A stretch of 5,605 nt of DNA from Propionibacteriaceae bacterium (GCA_031260385.1 JAIRKB010000291.1:1-5605), one strand, 5' to 3'; counted from the first letter of the stretch, positions 1 through 5,605 are shown. Numbers and translations are program-made. Notes: generated by a model from the sequence alone, not told the origin.

Positions 1-21
1 GGTGAGCGGGGAAGGCTCGTT

Positions 22-40
22 GGGTGTTCACCCCTAGAAT
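22..40 (+). promoter_or_regulatory. Candidate operon promoter (-10 TAGAAT) with adjacent operator-like dyad
   Basis: TAGAAT at 35-40 fits the TANNNT form of actinobacterial -10 elements. No TTGACA-like -35 lies at 16-18 nt upstream. Just upstream, 22-33 reads GGGTG-TT-CACCC, a dyad with 5-bp arms and a 2-nt spacer, which would sit in the promoter spacer where a repressor could block RNA polymerase. If real, transcription would begin near 47 and leave a leader of about 110 nt before the binding-protein start. What is seen is the two motifs; their function is inferred. The dyad could equally be the end of an upstream terminator. Confidence 0.3.
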
Positions 41-145
41 GACCGGGAGTTCTTTGGGGACGATCAGCACTCGACCAAGCCAGCATTGATTGCTCGTTAA
101 CCACCCGATCGGCTGATGACCCCTAAGCCCAGGATTGTCGCATGT

Positions 146-153
146 AAAGGAGA
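146..153 (+). promoter_or_regulatory. Shine-Dalgarno site fixing the binding-protein start at ATG 159
   Basis: AAAGGAGA lies 5 nt before ATG 159 (GGAG core 6 nt away), an ideal distance. The open frame extends back to a TTG at 135, but the ribosome site would then fall inside the coding sequence, and eight polar residues would precede the signal peptide. ATG 159 is therefore the start. Confidence 0.85.
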
Positions 154-158
154 GCCAT

Positions 159-1724
159 ATGAATCGACGTCCTCTTATCCTTGTTGGGGCCATGGCCGTG
201 GGGTTGATCTTGGCGGGATGTACGCCTAGCACGCCACCAGAGAAAACGGACACCTCACAAATCGTGATTGATACCTCGTTTGATATCAAGACGATCGACC
301 CCGGTCGGCAATATGAGCCGACAGGGATGATTGTTGACAAGGCGCTCTATGACACCTTGCTGACCTTCGCTGATGGCGACACTGCGAATGTGATCCCTAG
401 TCTCGCCTCCTATGTCCCTAATGACGACCTGACCGAGTTCATCTTGACGATGGAAGAAGGTCGGTTGTTCTCGGATGGGACGCCGGTTACGGCCGCCGAC
501 GCGGTCTTCACCCTCGAGCGCCTCGCCGGGATGAAAGGTAATCCTTCTTTCCTCCTCGATGGCGTGACCATTGAACTGGTTGACGAGATGACCCTCAAGC
601 TCAGCACTGAAGACCCAAACCCGGCGCTGCCCGCGATCCTGGCGACCCCGTCGGCTGGGATCCTCAACTCCGCTGTGGTGATCGCTAATGGCGGTACGAC
701 TGGTGTCGATGATGGTGCTGACGCTTACCTGAACGCCAACTCAGCCGGCTCCGGTCCGTACATGCTTGTCAGCATGGACCTGGCCACAGAGGTTGTCTTC
801 GTCAAGAACCCGTATTACAACGGCGCCCAGACCCCGACCTACGACAAGGTCATCTTGCGTAATGTTGACCCGGCGACTCAGAAGATGAGCATCGAGCGTG
901 GCGACTCGCAGGTGGCATTGGGGCTGTCCAGCGATCAGGTCGAATCCCTGTCGTCAAGTGTTAAGGTCAAGTCGGTTTCTTCGGCCACCCTGGTCTTCTT
1001 GTTGATGAACGCCGATCCAGCTGTTAACGAACTGACCGCCAACCCGCAATGCGTTAAGGCCGTCAAAGAGGCGATCGACTATCAGTCGCTGCTCGACCTC
1101 GCTGGTTTGGGGGCGGCGCAAGCCACTGGTGTGATCCCGAATGGCTTCCTGGGAGCCCTACCGGCGGCTGATCAGCTGAAGTTTGATCTGGAAGCGGCCA
1201 AGGCGGATGCGACGGCTTGTGGGATGAACGATGTTTCGATCACCTTGTCCTTGCCGAATGACATTGACCCGACGGGTCTCAATATGACCAACCTCGCCCA
1301 GCGCCTCCAGCAGCAGTTGGCGGCGGCTGGCATCACGGTCACCCTCGCTCCGGCCCCCTTCGCCACGGAGATTGATGCCTATCGTACGGGTAAGGAACAT
1401 ATTGGCTTGTGGTATTGGAATCCTGACTACCAGGATCCGGCTGGTTACCTAGTCTTTAGCCCGGGCCAAATGGTCGGCTTACGGGCCAACTGGCAAGCCG
1501 GTGCCAATCCGGTGATTGAAGGCCTCGTGCCGCAAGCGACCACCGCTAGTGATCCGGTTGTTCGGGCTGGACTGCTCGAAGACTGGGGTCGGGCGATGAT
1601 TGCCGAAGGGCCGTTTATCCCGCTGATCCAACCGGGTTCGAACGTCGCCTACCAGCCAACTGTGACCAATATTCACTACAGTCCGACCTGGATTATTAAT
1701 GTCGCAGGACTCGGAGCAGCCTGA
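159..1724 (+). CDS. Peptide/nickel-type ABC transporter substrate-binding lipoprotein (SBP_bac_5 family)
   Basis: This 521-residue protein is the extracellular receptor of the importer encoded by the next four genes. Residues 1-20 form a lipoprotein signal peptide (MNRR, then a hydrophobic core) ending in a lipobox LAGC with Cys21, so the mature protein should be lipid-anchored on the outer face of the membrane. Family landmarks follow in the expected order: TIDPGRQYEPT near 45-55 and KALYDTLL 61-68, FSDGTPVTAADAVFTLERL 104-122 (the classic F.DG.P.TA.DV.F motif), GSGPY 197-201, NPYY 217-220, and a WNPDYQDPAGYL segment 420-431. The length is normal for this cluster of binding proteins (about 500-560). 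Apart from Cys21 there are only two cysteines, Cys298 and Cys354, which may form a disulfide. The 3' end overlaps the first permease gene by 26 nt. Family and role are secure. The ligand is unknown: peptides are most likely, but nickel or other small ligands are bound by the same family. Confidence 0.93.
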   Translation: MNRRPLILVGAMAVGLILAGCTPSTPPEKTDTSQIVIDTSFDIKTIDPGRQYEPTGMIVDKALYDTLLTFADGDTANVIPSLASYVPNDDLTEFILTMEEGRLFSDGTPVTAADAVFTLERLAGMKGNPSFLLDGVTIELVDEMTLKLSTEDPNPALPAILATPSAGILNSAVVIANGGTTGVDDGADAYLNANSAGSGPYMLVSMDLATEVVFVKNPYYNGAQTPTYDKVILRNVDPATQKMSIERGDSQVALGLSSDQVESLSSSVKVKSVSSATLVFLLMNADPAVNELTANPQCVKAVKEAIDYQSLLDLAGLGAAQATGVIPNGFLGALPAADQLKFDLEAAKADATACGMNDVSITLSLPNDIDPTGLNMTNLAQRLQQQLAAAGITVTLAPAPFATEIDAYRTGKEHIGLWYWNPDYQDPAGYLVFSPGQMVGLRANWQAGANPVIEGLVPQATTASDPVVRAGLLEDWGRAMIAEGPFIPLIQPGSNVAYQPTVTNIHYSPTWIINVAGLGAA

Positions 1725-2775
1725 GGTTACGTCGTCAAAGGGACGCCGGTCCTATACGGGGCTAGTGCGTTACCTGGCTCGGCGACTCGTCACCACGGTG
1801 ATCCTACTTTTTGGGATCACTGTGGTGACGTTCGCCCTGACCAACCTCGTTCCCGGGGATCCGGTGGCGGCGGCGCTTGGCCAGCGCTCGGCGGATGACC
1901 CAGCGATTGTCGCTCGGTTCCGGGCGGAGTATGGGCTCGATGATCCCCTGCCAACCCAATATCTTAATTACCTCAACCGCCTGATCCATTTAGACTTCGG
2001 CCGCTCCTGGCAAACCCAGCGTCCGGTTGCTACTGATCTGAAACGGGCGATCCCAGCGACCATGGAGATCGCCATCCCGGCGATTGTGGGAGCCGGGGTG
2101 ATCGGGTTGATGTTGGGGGCGGTCTCGGCTTACCGCCGCGGCAAGATCACCGATCAGCTCTTGCGACTGATCTCGCTGGTGGGGATTTCGGTGCCAACCT
2201 TCTGGATGGCGATCGTCTTTCTCTACCTGTTTTACTTCAAACTCGGCATCTCACCAGGGGCTGGTCGGCTGTCGCCCGGGGCACCGGCCCCACCACGGGT
2301 GACAGGGATGTACACGGTTGACGCTCTACTAGCCGGGCAGTGGGCGACCTTTGTCGATGCCGCTGCCCATCTGGCCTTACCGACCTTGGTCCTCACTGGT
2401 TATACCGTCGGGTTATTGACGCGCTTCTCGCGTACGGCCTACCTGGAGGTCTTGAACCAGGACTTCACGCGCACCGCCCGGGCGAAAGGGTTGCCAGGCC
2501 GGACGGTTTTCTTCCGCTATGTCTTGCGGGCGGCGGCGGTGCCGATCTTGACGATTGTCGGTTTGGCTTTTGGTTCGCTGTTGTCGGGCACCGTCCTGGT
2601 TGAGCGGATCTTCTCTTGGCCGGGCCTGGGATCGTACGCCTACCAGTCCGCCTCCAAGCTGGACTTGTTTGCAATCATGGGTGTCGGGTTATTTGTTGGC
2701 GTGGTCTATCTTTGCATCAACCTCGCCACCGATATCTTGTACGCCTTTATCGACCCCCGGGTAAAGGTGGGCTGA
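1699..2775 (+). CDS. dppB: Dipeptide/oligopeptide-type ABC transporter permease, DppB-like
   Basis: This 358-residue membrane protein forms one half of the import channel. It opens with LVRYLARRLVTTVILLFGITVVTFALTNLVPGDP (22-55), the hallmark DppB/OppB N-terminus, with LDFGRSW at 98-104. About six membrane segments are visible, near 28-48, 122-143, 155-180, 222-243, 280-304 and 325-347. The cytoplasmic coupling loop (EAA loop) is at about 248-280, with DFTRTARAKGL 255-265, and contacts an ATPase. The C-terminus YAFIDPRVK (348-356) is typical. The start is less certain: ATG 1699 has only a weak TGGA site (1689-1692) and adds a polar 22-residue N-terminal tail, while GTG 1765 would give 336 residues closer to the family norm but also has a poor site. 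I prefer ATG 1699 because of likely coupling to the upstream gene. The stop overlaps the dppC start by one base. The symbol marks the subunit type, not a proven substrate. Confidence 0.93.
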   Translation: MSQDSEQPEVTSSKGRRSYTGLVRYLARRLVTTVILLFGITVVTFALTNLVPGDPVAAALGQRSADDPAIVARFRAEYGLDDPLPTQYLNYLNRLIHLDFGRSWQTQRPVATDLKRAIPATMEIAIPAIVGAGVIGLMLGAVSAYRRGKITDQLLRLISLVGISVPTFWMAIVFLYLFYFKLGISPGAGRLSPGAPAPPRVTGMYTVDALLAGQWATFVDAAAHLALPTLVLTGYTVGLLTRFSRTAYLEVLNQDFTRTARAKGLPGRTVFFRYVLRAAAVPILTIVGLAFGSLLSGTVLVERIFSWPGLGSYAYQSASKLDLFAIMGVGLFVGVVYLCINLATDILYAFIDPRVKVG

Positions 2776-3653
2776 TGGACCCGATGATTGTTGCCACTGA
2801 AGTGAAGCGGAGCTGGACTCGCCGGCTCTGGCTAAAGATCCCGCGTGAACTGCGGACCGTCGTCGGTGGTTTCGCTTGCCTGGTGGCGATTTTCTGGATC
2901 CTGGTCTGTATTTTCGGCGGGGCGCTGGTGCCCCATGATCCGCTAGCTCAGGACTTGCCGCGCTTCTTAGCGCCGGGTCGGGGGAACTGGTTCGGAACCG
3001 ATGAACTAGGGCGCGACGAGTTCTCACGGATCTTCGTGGGGGCCCGGGTTTCGATCGCTCTACCGCTGCTGCTCGTGGGGATGTCGATGACGGTGGGGAC
3101 GATCGTTGGCATTATCGCCGGTTTCTTCGGGCGCTGGGTGGATGAGGTCTTGATGCGGATCACCGACCTGGTCTTGTCCTTCCCGACCGTAATTCTGGCC
3201 ATGGCGACAGCGGCTGCCCTTGGCGCCTCGCTGTTTAACGCCGTGGCCGCGGCCCTGATTGTTTCCTGGCCCCCTTACGCCAGGGTGGTACGGTCGATGG
3301 TGCTGTCGTTGCGGGGAAGCAACTTTGTCTCTAGTGGACGCCTGCTTGGGTTTTCCCCCTTGAAGTCAATGCGCCTCGACATCTTGCCGAATGTTCGCGG
3401 GCCGATCCTGGTGATGGCGAGCCTCGATATCGGAACGGCGACCCTACTGTTGGCCGGACTGTCCTTCCTGGGCTTGGGGGCCAAACCACCGCTGCCCGAG
3501 TGGGGATCAATGATCTCGGCGGCGGTGGTGAACTTCGACAAGTGGTGGCTTGGGGTCTTCCCGGGGCTCGCCATCCTGACTGTGGTGATGGCCTTCAACT
3601 TCATCGGCGACGCGCTTAGGGACGCCTTCGATCCAGAGGCGGTGCGGGTATGA
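2775..3653 (+). CDS. dppC: Dipeptide/oligopeptide-type ABC transporter permease, DppC-like
   Basis: This 292-residue protein is the second half of the channel. Residues 1-30 are a basic cytoplasmic N-terminus and 31-52 the first membrane helix. The DppC/OppC periplasmic signature follows: HDPLAQ near 54-59, then FGTDELGRDEFSRIFVGARVSI at 73-94. Further membrane segments lie near 95-118, 132-165, 208-236 and 256-279. The coupling loop spans about 168-206 and ends in the typical DILPNVRGPI, but the EAA triplet reads SSG (186-188) while the key glycine 192 is kept. ATG 2775 shares its A with the dppB stop (TGATG), and AAAGGTGG at 2763-2770 sits 4 nt upstream, which decides the start over an open frame reaching back into dppB. 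Its length is ordinary for OppC/DppC (about 280-310). Pairing with the neighbouring DppB-like protein into a heterodimer is standard for the family. Confidence 0.94.
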   Translation: MDPMIVATEVKRSWTRRLWLKIPRELRTVVGGFACLVAIFWILVCIFGGALVPHDPLAQDLPRFLAPGRGNWFGTDELGRDEFSRIFVGARVSIALPLLLVGMSMTVGTIVGIIAGFFGRWVDEVLMRITDLVLSFPTVILAMATAAALGASLFNAVAAALIVSWPPYARVVRSMVLSLRGSNFVSSGRLLGFSPLKSMRLDILPNVRGPILVMASLDIGTATLLLAGLSFLGLGAKPPLPEWGSMISAAVVNFDKWWLGVFPGLAILTVVMAFNFIGDALRDAFDPEAVRV

Positions 3654-4501
3654 CAGCATTGCTTAGAATCGAGGATCTCAGCCTTGGCATCCGTACTGAA
3701 CAGGGCACGACACCGATCTTGCGCGGGGTGAACCTGGAAATTGAAGCCGGTAAGGTCCAAGGGCTCGCCGGTGAGTCGGGTTCTGGGAAGACGATGCTGG
3801 GATTAACGATCGTTGGTCTAGAACCCACCACTGCCATCACCACCGGACAGATCTGGTTCGGTGCCACTGATCTGTTGGCTTTGACCGGGAAAGCCCTCAA
3901 CCCGATCCGCGGACGCCGTATCGCCATGATCTTCCAAGACCCCTCAACGGCCTTGCATCCCCAGTTGACAGTCGAGAGGCAGCTGACCGACCACATGCGT
4001 TACCACCTCAAGGTCTCGCGGATCGAGTCGCGCCGCCGGGCCGAGGAGTTGCTTGATCGGGTCGGGATTGCCCAGGCGAAAGCCAGCTTGTCGCGCTACC
4101 CCCATGAGTTCTCCGGTGGTCAACGTCAACGCATCGCCATCGCCTGCGCTCTAGCCTGCGGTCCGGAACTGTTGATCGCCGACGAGCCAACGACCGCCTT
4201 GGATGTCACCGTCCAGGCCGGAATCTTGGCCTTGGTCAGGGAGTTGGTCGACTCGCTTGGCTTGACGGTCTTGTTCATCACCCACGATCTCGGGGTGATG
4301 AGTGCCGTCGCCGATCGGGTGGCCATCATGCGGGCCGGTGAGATCGTTGAAGCGGGGCCGCGCGATCAGGTCTTCCTCCGCCCGGACCATGACTACACCA
4401 AGTCCTTGCTGGCGGCCCTACCGGGAGCCGTCGGCGGTCTCCAGACTCGTGACGACCTCGCCCGGCTCGGAGGGATCAAGGGGGGTGAGCCGCATGAGTG
4501 A
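3650..4501 (+). CDS. dppD: Dipeptide/oligopeptide-type ABC transporter ATPase, DppD-like
   Basis: This 283-residue cytoplasmic protein is the first of two ATPases that power import. All ATP-binding cassette motifs are present: Walker A GESGSGKT 41-48, Q-loop Gln96 in IFQDP, signature FSGGQRQR 154-161, Walker B LLIADEP 174-180 with catalytic Glu179, D-loop ALD 183-185 and switch His212. It should therefore be an active ATPase. Two departures from the family stand out. The usual SLNP after the Q-loop reads ALHP (101-104). The C-terminal oligopeptide-transporter region is reduced: HPYT appears as HDYT (247-250), and the protein ends about 33 residues later, without the cysteine-containing tail found in many 320-330-residue DppD/OppD proteins. 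The start ATG 3650 overlaps the dppC stop by 4 nt (ATGA), with AGAGG at 3635-3639 as a modest ribosome site. The next gene starts within its last codons. Confidence 0.94.
   Translation: MTALLRIEDLSLGIRTEQGTTPILRGVNLEIEAGKVQGLAGESGSGKTMLGLTIVGLEPTTAITTGQIWFGATDLLALTGKALNPIRGRRIAMIFQDPSTALHPQLTVERQLTDHMRYHLKVSRIESRRRAEELLDRVGIAQAKASLSRYPHEFSGGQRQRIAIACALACGPELLIADEPTTALDVTVQAGILALVRELVDSLGLTVLFITHDLGVMSAVADRVAIMRAGEIVEAGPRDQVFLRPDHDYTKSLLAALPGAVGGLQTRDDLARLGGIKGGEPHE
4478..4485 (+). promoter_or_regulatory. Shine-Dalgarno site for dppF
   Basis: The purine tract AAGGGGGG ends 8 nt before ATG 4494. A GTG at 4485 is in the same frame but overlaps the tract itself, so ATG 4494 is the preferred start. 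The site lies inside the end of dppD, consistent with coupled translation. Confidence 0.6.
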
Positions 4502-5339
4502 ACCGGTCTTGTCAGCCCGCGACATCATTGTCGACTACCCCGGCTATCCACCGTTGCGCGCGGTTGCGGGGGTCTCGCTTGATATTCACGCCGGTGAGGT
4601 GGTCGGTCTGGTGGGGGAGTCCGGTTGTGGTAAATCCACCCTCGCTCGGGTGCTCTGTGGTTTGCTGAAACCGACCGCTGGTGAGGTGGTTTATCTCGGT
4701 CGAACCTTGAAGCCGATCGGGGTGGCCGGGCAAAAGGTCGCCAACACCGGCATCCAGATGGTCTTCCAAGACCCCGGTTCCTCGCTGAACCCCCGTCGTC
4801 GGGTCGGCCCCCAGATTCAGGATGGCTTGGACGCCGCCAAGCGGCGTTTGGGTGGGGAGGGCGCGGCGGGTGCACCGACCTCCCCGGGCGATTGGTTAGA
4901 GCGCATCGGCATGAACGCCGATGATGTCAACCGCTTCCCGGGTAGTCTCTCCGGTGGTCAGCGTCAACGCATCGCCACCGCCCGCGCCCTAGCGGCCGCT
5001 CCCGATGTCCTGATCGGTGACGAGCCGATCTCAGCCCTCGATGCCTCCACCCAAGCCCGCTTGGCCTATGTCATGAGTTCTCTGACCCTCGCCCAGGGTG
5101 CCGGGATGTTATTCGTCTCCCATGACCTAGCGATCGTTCGGCTAATTGCCGACCGCTTGTTGGTGATGTATCAAGGTCACATCGTTGAACGCGGCCCCGC
5201 CGAAGAAATCTGGGCCGACCCACGCCACCCCTACACCCAAGCCCTCCTCGGCGCGATCCCCCTAGCCGACGGTGCCGGCCGCCTCCCGGCCGTCACCCCC
5301 CCCGGTACCCACTACCCCCTAACCGAAGCCATCCGCTAA
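4494..5339 (+). CDS. dppF: Dipeptide/oligopeptide-type ABC transporter ATPase, DppF-like
   Basis: This 281-residue cytoplasmic protein is the second ATPase and should pair with the DppD-like protein under the two permeases. Motifs: Walker A GESGCGKS 41-48, Q-loop Gln92 in VFQDPGSSLNP, signature LSGGQRQR 152-159, Walker B VLIGDEP 172-178 with Glu177, D-loop ALD 181-183, switch His210, and the oligopeptide-transporter HPYT motif 245-248. A Gly/Ala-rich insert (GGEGAAGAPTSPG, about 120-132) lies in the helical domain. The C-terminus stops about 33 residues after HPYT, without the cysteine tail (CPFxxRC type) present in many DppF proteins of about 320 residues. It overlaps dppD by 8 nt. Base composition changes within the gene: the start is G-rich on the + strand, while the last roughly 130 bases are strongly C-rich. 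It is the last gene of the operon and is followed by a large inverted repeat. Confidence 0.93.
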   Translation: MSEPVLSARDIIVDYPGYPPLRAVAGVSLDIHAGEVVGLVGESGCGKSTLARVLCGLLKPTAGEVVYLGRTLKPIGVAGQKVANTGIQMVFQDPGSSLNPRRRVGPQIQDGLDAAKRRLGGEGAAGAPTSPGDWLERIGMNADDVNRFPGSLSGGQRQRIATARALAAAPDVLIGDEPISALDASTQARLAYVMSSLTLAQGAGMLFVSHDLAIVRLIADRLLVMYQGHIVERGPAEEIWADPRHPYTQALLGAIPLADGAGRLPAVTPPGTHYPLTEAIR

Positions 5340-5358
5340 CCCCCACCCCCTGCTAACT

Positions 5359-5435
5359 CCCATTGCGCGGCCACTTAGGCGAGCCAAGACCCCCAAAATC
5401 GCCCTTCGGACTAGCCTAAGTGGCCGCGCAATGGG
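5359..5435 (+). terminator. Perfect 22-bp inverted repeat after dppF, probable terminator without a U-tract
   Basis: The arms at 5359-5380 and 5414-5435 are exact reverse complements over 22 bp (core TTGCGCGGCCACTTAGG), separated by 33 nt. In RNA this would form a very stable GC-rich stem. It starts 20 nt after the dppF stop, in the gap before proS, where a terminator is expected. Neither strand carries a T-run after the stem: the + strand continues G-rich. It is thus not a canonical Rho-independent terminator, though U-less hairpins are proposed as terminators in actinobacteria. It could instead be a copy of a dispersed extragenic palindrome. The repeat itself is certain; the function is inferred. 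Confidence 0.6.
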
Positions 5436-5465
5436 GTCGGGGGAGGGAATCGGCTAGGTGGCAGT

Positions 5466-5498
5466 GGGGGGTGGGCTTGGGGGCGCTAGACTGGGGGG
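5466..5498 (+). other. G-run tract with G-quadruplex potential upstream of proS
   Basis: Four runs of three or more G occur on the + strand: 5466-5471, 5473-5475, 5479-5483 and 5493-5498, with loops of 1, 3 and 9 nt. Another group (GGGG, GGGGG, GGG) lies at 5433-5447. The pattern could fold into a three-tier quadruplex, though the 9-nt loop is longer than the usual limit of 7. It overlaps the candidate proS -10 element. Part of it (5467-5475) is complementary to the C-tract at 5342-5350, giving an alternative pairing. The sequence pattern is seen directly; any folding is inferred. Confidence 0.4.
5487..5492 (+). promoter_or_regulatory. proS: Candidate proS promoter -10 element (TAGACT)
   Basis: TAGACT matches the TANNNT form common for actinobacterial housekeeping -10 elements. 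A start near 5499 would leave a short leader of about 20 nt carrying the ribosome site at 5509-5516. No recognisable -35 element is present in the G-rich sequence upstream, which is often so in high-GC actinobacteria. Confidence 0.4.
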
Positions 5499-5508
5499 TG
5501 GAGCAAAC

Positions 5509-5516
5509 AAGGAGAG
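5509..5516 (+). promoter_or_regulatory. proS: Shine-Dalgarno site fixing the proS start at GTG 5521
   Basis: AAGGAGAG has its GGAG core (5511-5514) 6 nt before GTG 5521. The in-frame ATG at 5536 lacks such a site, so GTG 5521 is the likely start, adding five residues before the conserved MSQLFLRTLRE segment. Confidence 0.75.
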
Positions 5517-5520
5517 TGCC

Positions 5521-5605
5521 GTGAGCTATACCAAGATGTCCCAGTTGTTTCTTCGGACCCTGCGCGAGGACCCGGCTGATGCCGAGGTGCCGAGCCATAA
5601 GTGGT
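5521..5605 (+). CDS. proS: Prolyl-tRNA synthetase, N-terminal fragment (runs off the right edge)
   Basis: Only the first 28 codons are present, reading GTG-SYTK then MSQLFLRTLREDPADAEVPS and HKW. This strongly resembles the N-terminus of bacterial-type ProS, whose members begin with a similar MS-L---TL-EDPADAE--SH--L-RAG pattern. The enzyme attaches proline to tRNA-Pro in the cytoplasm; its class II catalytic core and editing domain would lie beyond the window. The start is GTG, supported by a good ribosome site. The gene is separated from the importer operon by 181 nt containing a large inverted repeat and a promoter candidate, so it is probably transcribed independently. The fragment is short, but the match to memory of this family is distinctive. 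Confidence 0.88.
   Translation, partial: MSYTKMSQLFLRTLREDPADAEVPSHKW

Larger units (their letters stand above)
1..158 (+). other. Non-coding leader upstream of the importer operon
   Basis: No convincing coding region covers this stretch: the short open frames at the left edge end at stops near 36 and 42 and match nothing I recognise. It contains the promoter and dyad candidates at 22-40, a self-complementary octamer CCGATCGG at 105-112, and a weak 6-bp pair (ATCAGC 63-68 with GCTGAT 112-117). I do not recognise a riboswitch or T-box. The left edge may hold the tail of the intergenic region after an unseen upstream gene. Confidence 0.5.

Noticed and set aside
135..158. Upstream TTG start for the binding protein
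   Set aside because: It would place the strong ribosome site inside the coding region and add a polar stretch before a normal lipoprotein signal peptide that starts at ATG 159.
2465..4190. Several open frames of 60-160 codons antisense to or out of frame with the permease and ATPase genes (for example 3275-3760 and 3616-3996 on the minus strand)
   Set aside because: They lie wholly over genes with clear family motifs on the + strand, have low-complexity Arg/Pro/Ser-rich translations typical of GC-rich shadow frames, and show no recognisable domain.
4111..4977. Near-identical 29-nt stretches in dppD (4111-4139) and dppF (4949-4977), one mismatch, plus an 18-nt match (3926-3943 and 4758-4775)
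   Set aside because: They encode the ABC signature (SGGQRQRIA) and the Q-loop (FQDP), so shared protein motif and codon preference explain them; no need to invoke a DNA repeat, although local gene conversion is not excluded.
5359..5435. Miniature transposable element
   Set aside because: The spacer is only 33 nt and no target-site duplication flanks the arms.
5340..5520. Riboswitch, T-box or small RNA gene before proS
   Set aside because: No T-box core or known riboswitch landmark is visible, and the structure seen is explained by the simple inverted repeat.
5416..5598. Minus-strand open frame of 60 codons across the dppF-proS gap
   Set aside because: It runs antisense through the proS start and the inverted repeat, and its translation matches nothing I recognise.

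Overview
The window holds one complete five-gene ABC importer operon of the dipeptide/oligopeptide/nickel (Dpp/Opp) class, followed by the first 28 codons of the prolyl-tRNA synthetase gene proS. All genes are on the + strand. The DNA is GC-rich. Strong Shine-Dalgarno sites, tightly overlapping genes, a GTG start on proS and -10 candidates of TANNNT form (TAGAAT, TAGACT) without clear -35 boxes all suggest an actinobacterium. The lipobox points to a cell that anchors its binding protein as a lipoprotein, as Gram-positive bacteria do. The ProS N-terminus (MSQLFLRTLREDPADAEVPSHK) resembles actinobacterial ProS. I cannot place the genus from sequence alone.

Layout. Positions 1-158 are a non-coding leader with a weak promoter candidate and a small dyad. 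159-1724 encodes the extracellular lipoprotein that binds the substrate. 1699-2775 and 2775-3653 encode the two membrane permeases (DppB-like, DppC-like). 3650-4501 and 4494-5339 encode the two ATPases (DppD-like, DppF-like). Each gene overlaps the next, by 26, 1, 4 and 8 nt, so the five are almost certainly one transcript with coupled translation. 5340-5520 is an intergenic region with a perfect 22-bp inverted repeat (33-nt spacer), a G-rich tract and a probable proS promoter. proS starts at GTG 5521 and runs off the right edge.

How it works. The lipoprotein captures a peptide-like ligand outside the membrane and docks on the permease pair. The two different ATPases then bind and hydrolyse ATP to drive import. 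The exact substrate (dipeptide, oligopeptide, nickel chelate or other) cannot be read from the sequence; the dpp symbols used here mark subunit position within the family only.

The coding part is an ordinary importer and I found no undescribed system in it. The most unusual stretch is about 5200-5500: the end of dppF and the following spacer are very C-rich on the + strand, and the composition flips to very G-rich just past the inverted repeat. Smaller oddities are the short C-termini of both ATPases, an altered EAA loop in DppC, and the 26-nt overlap between the binding protein and the first permease.
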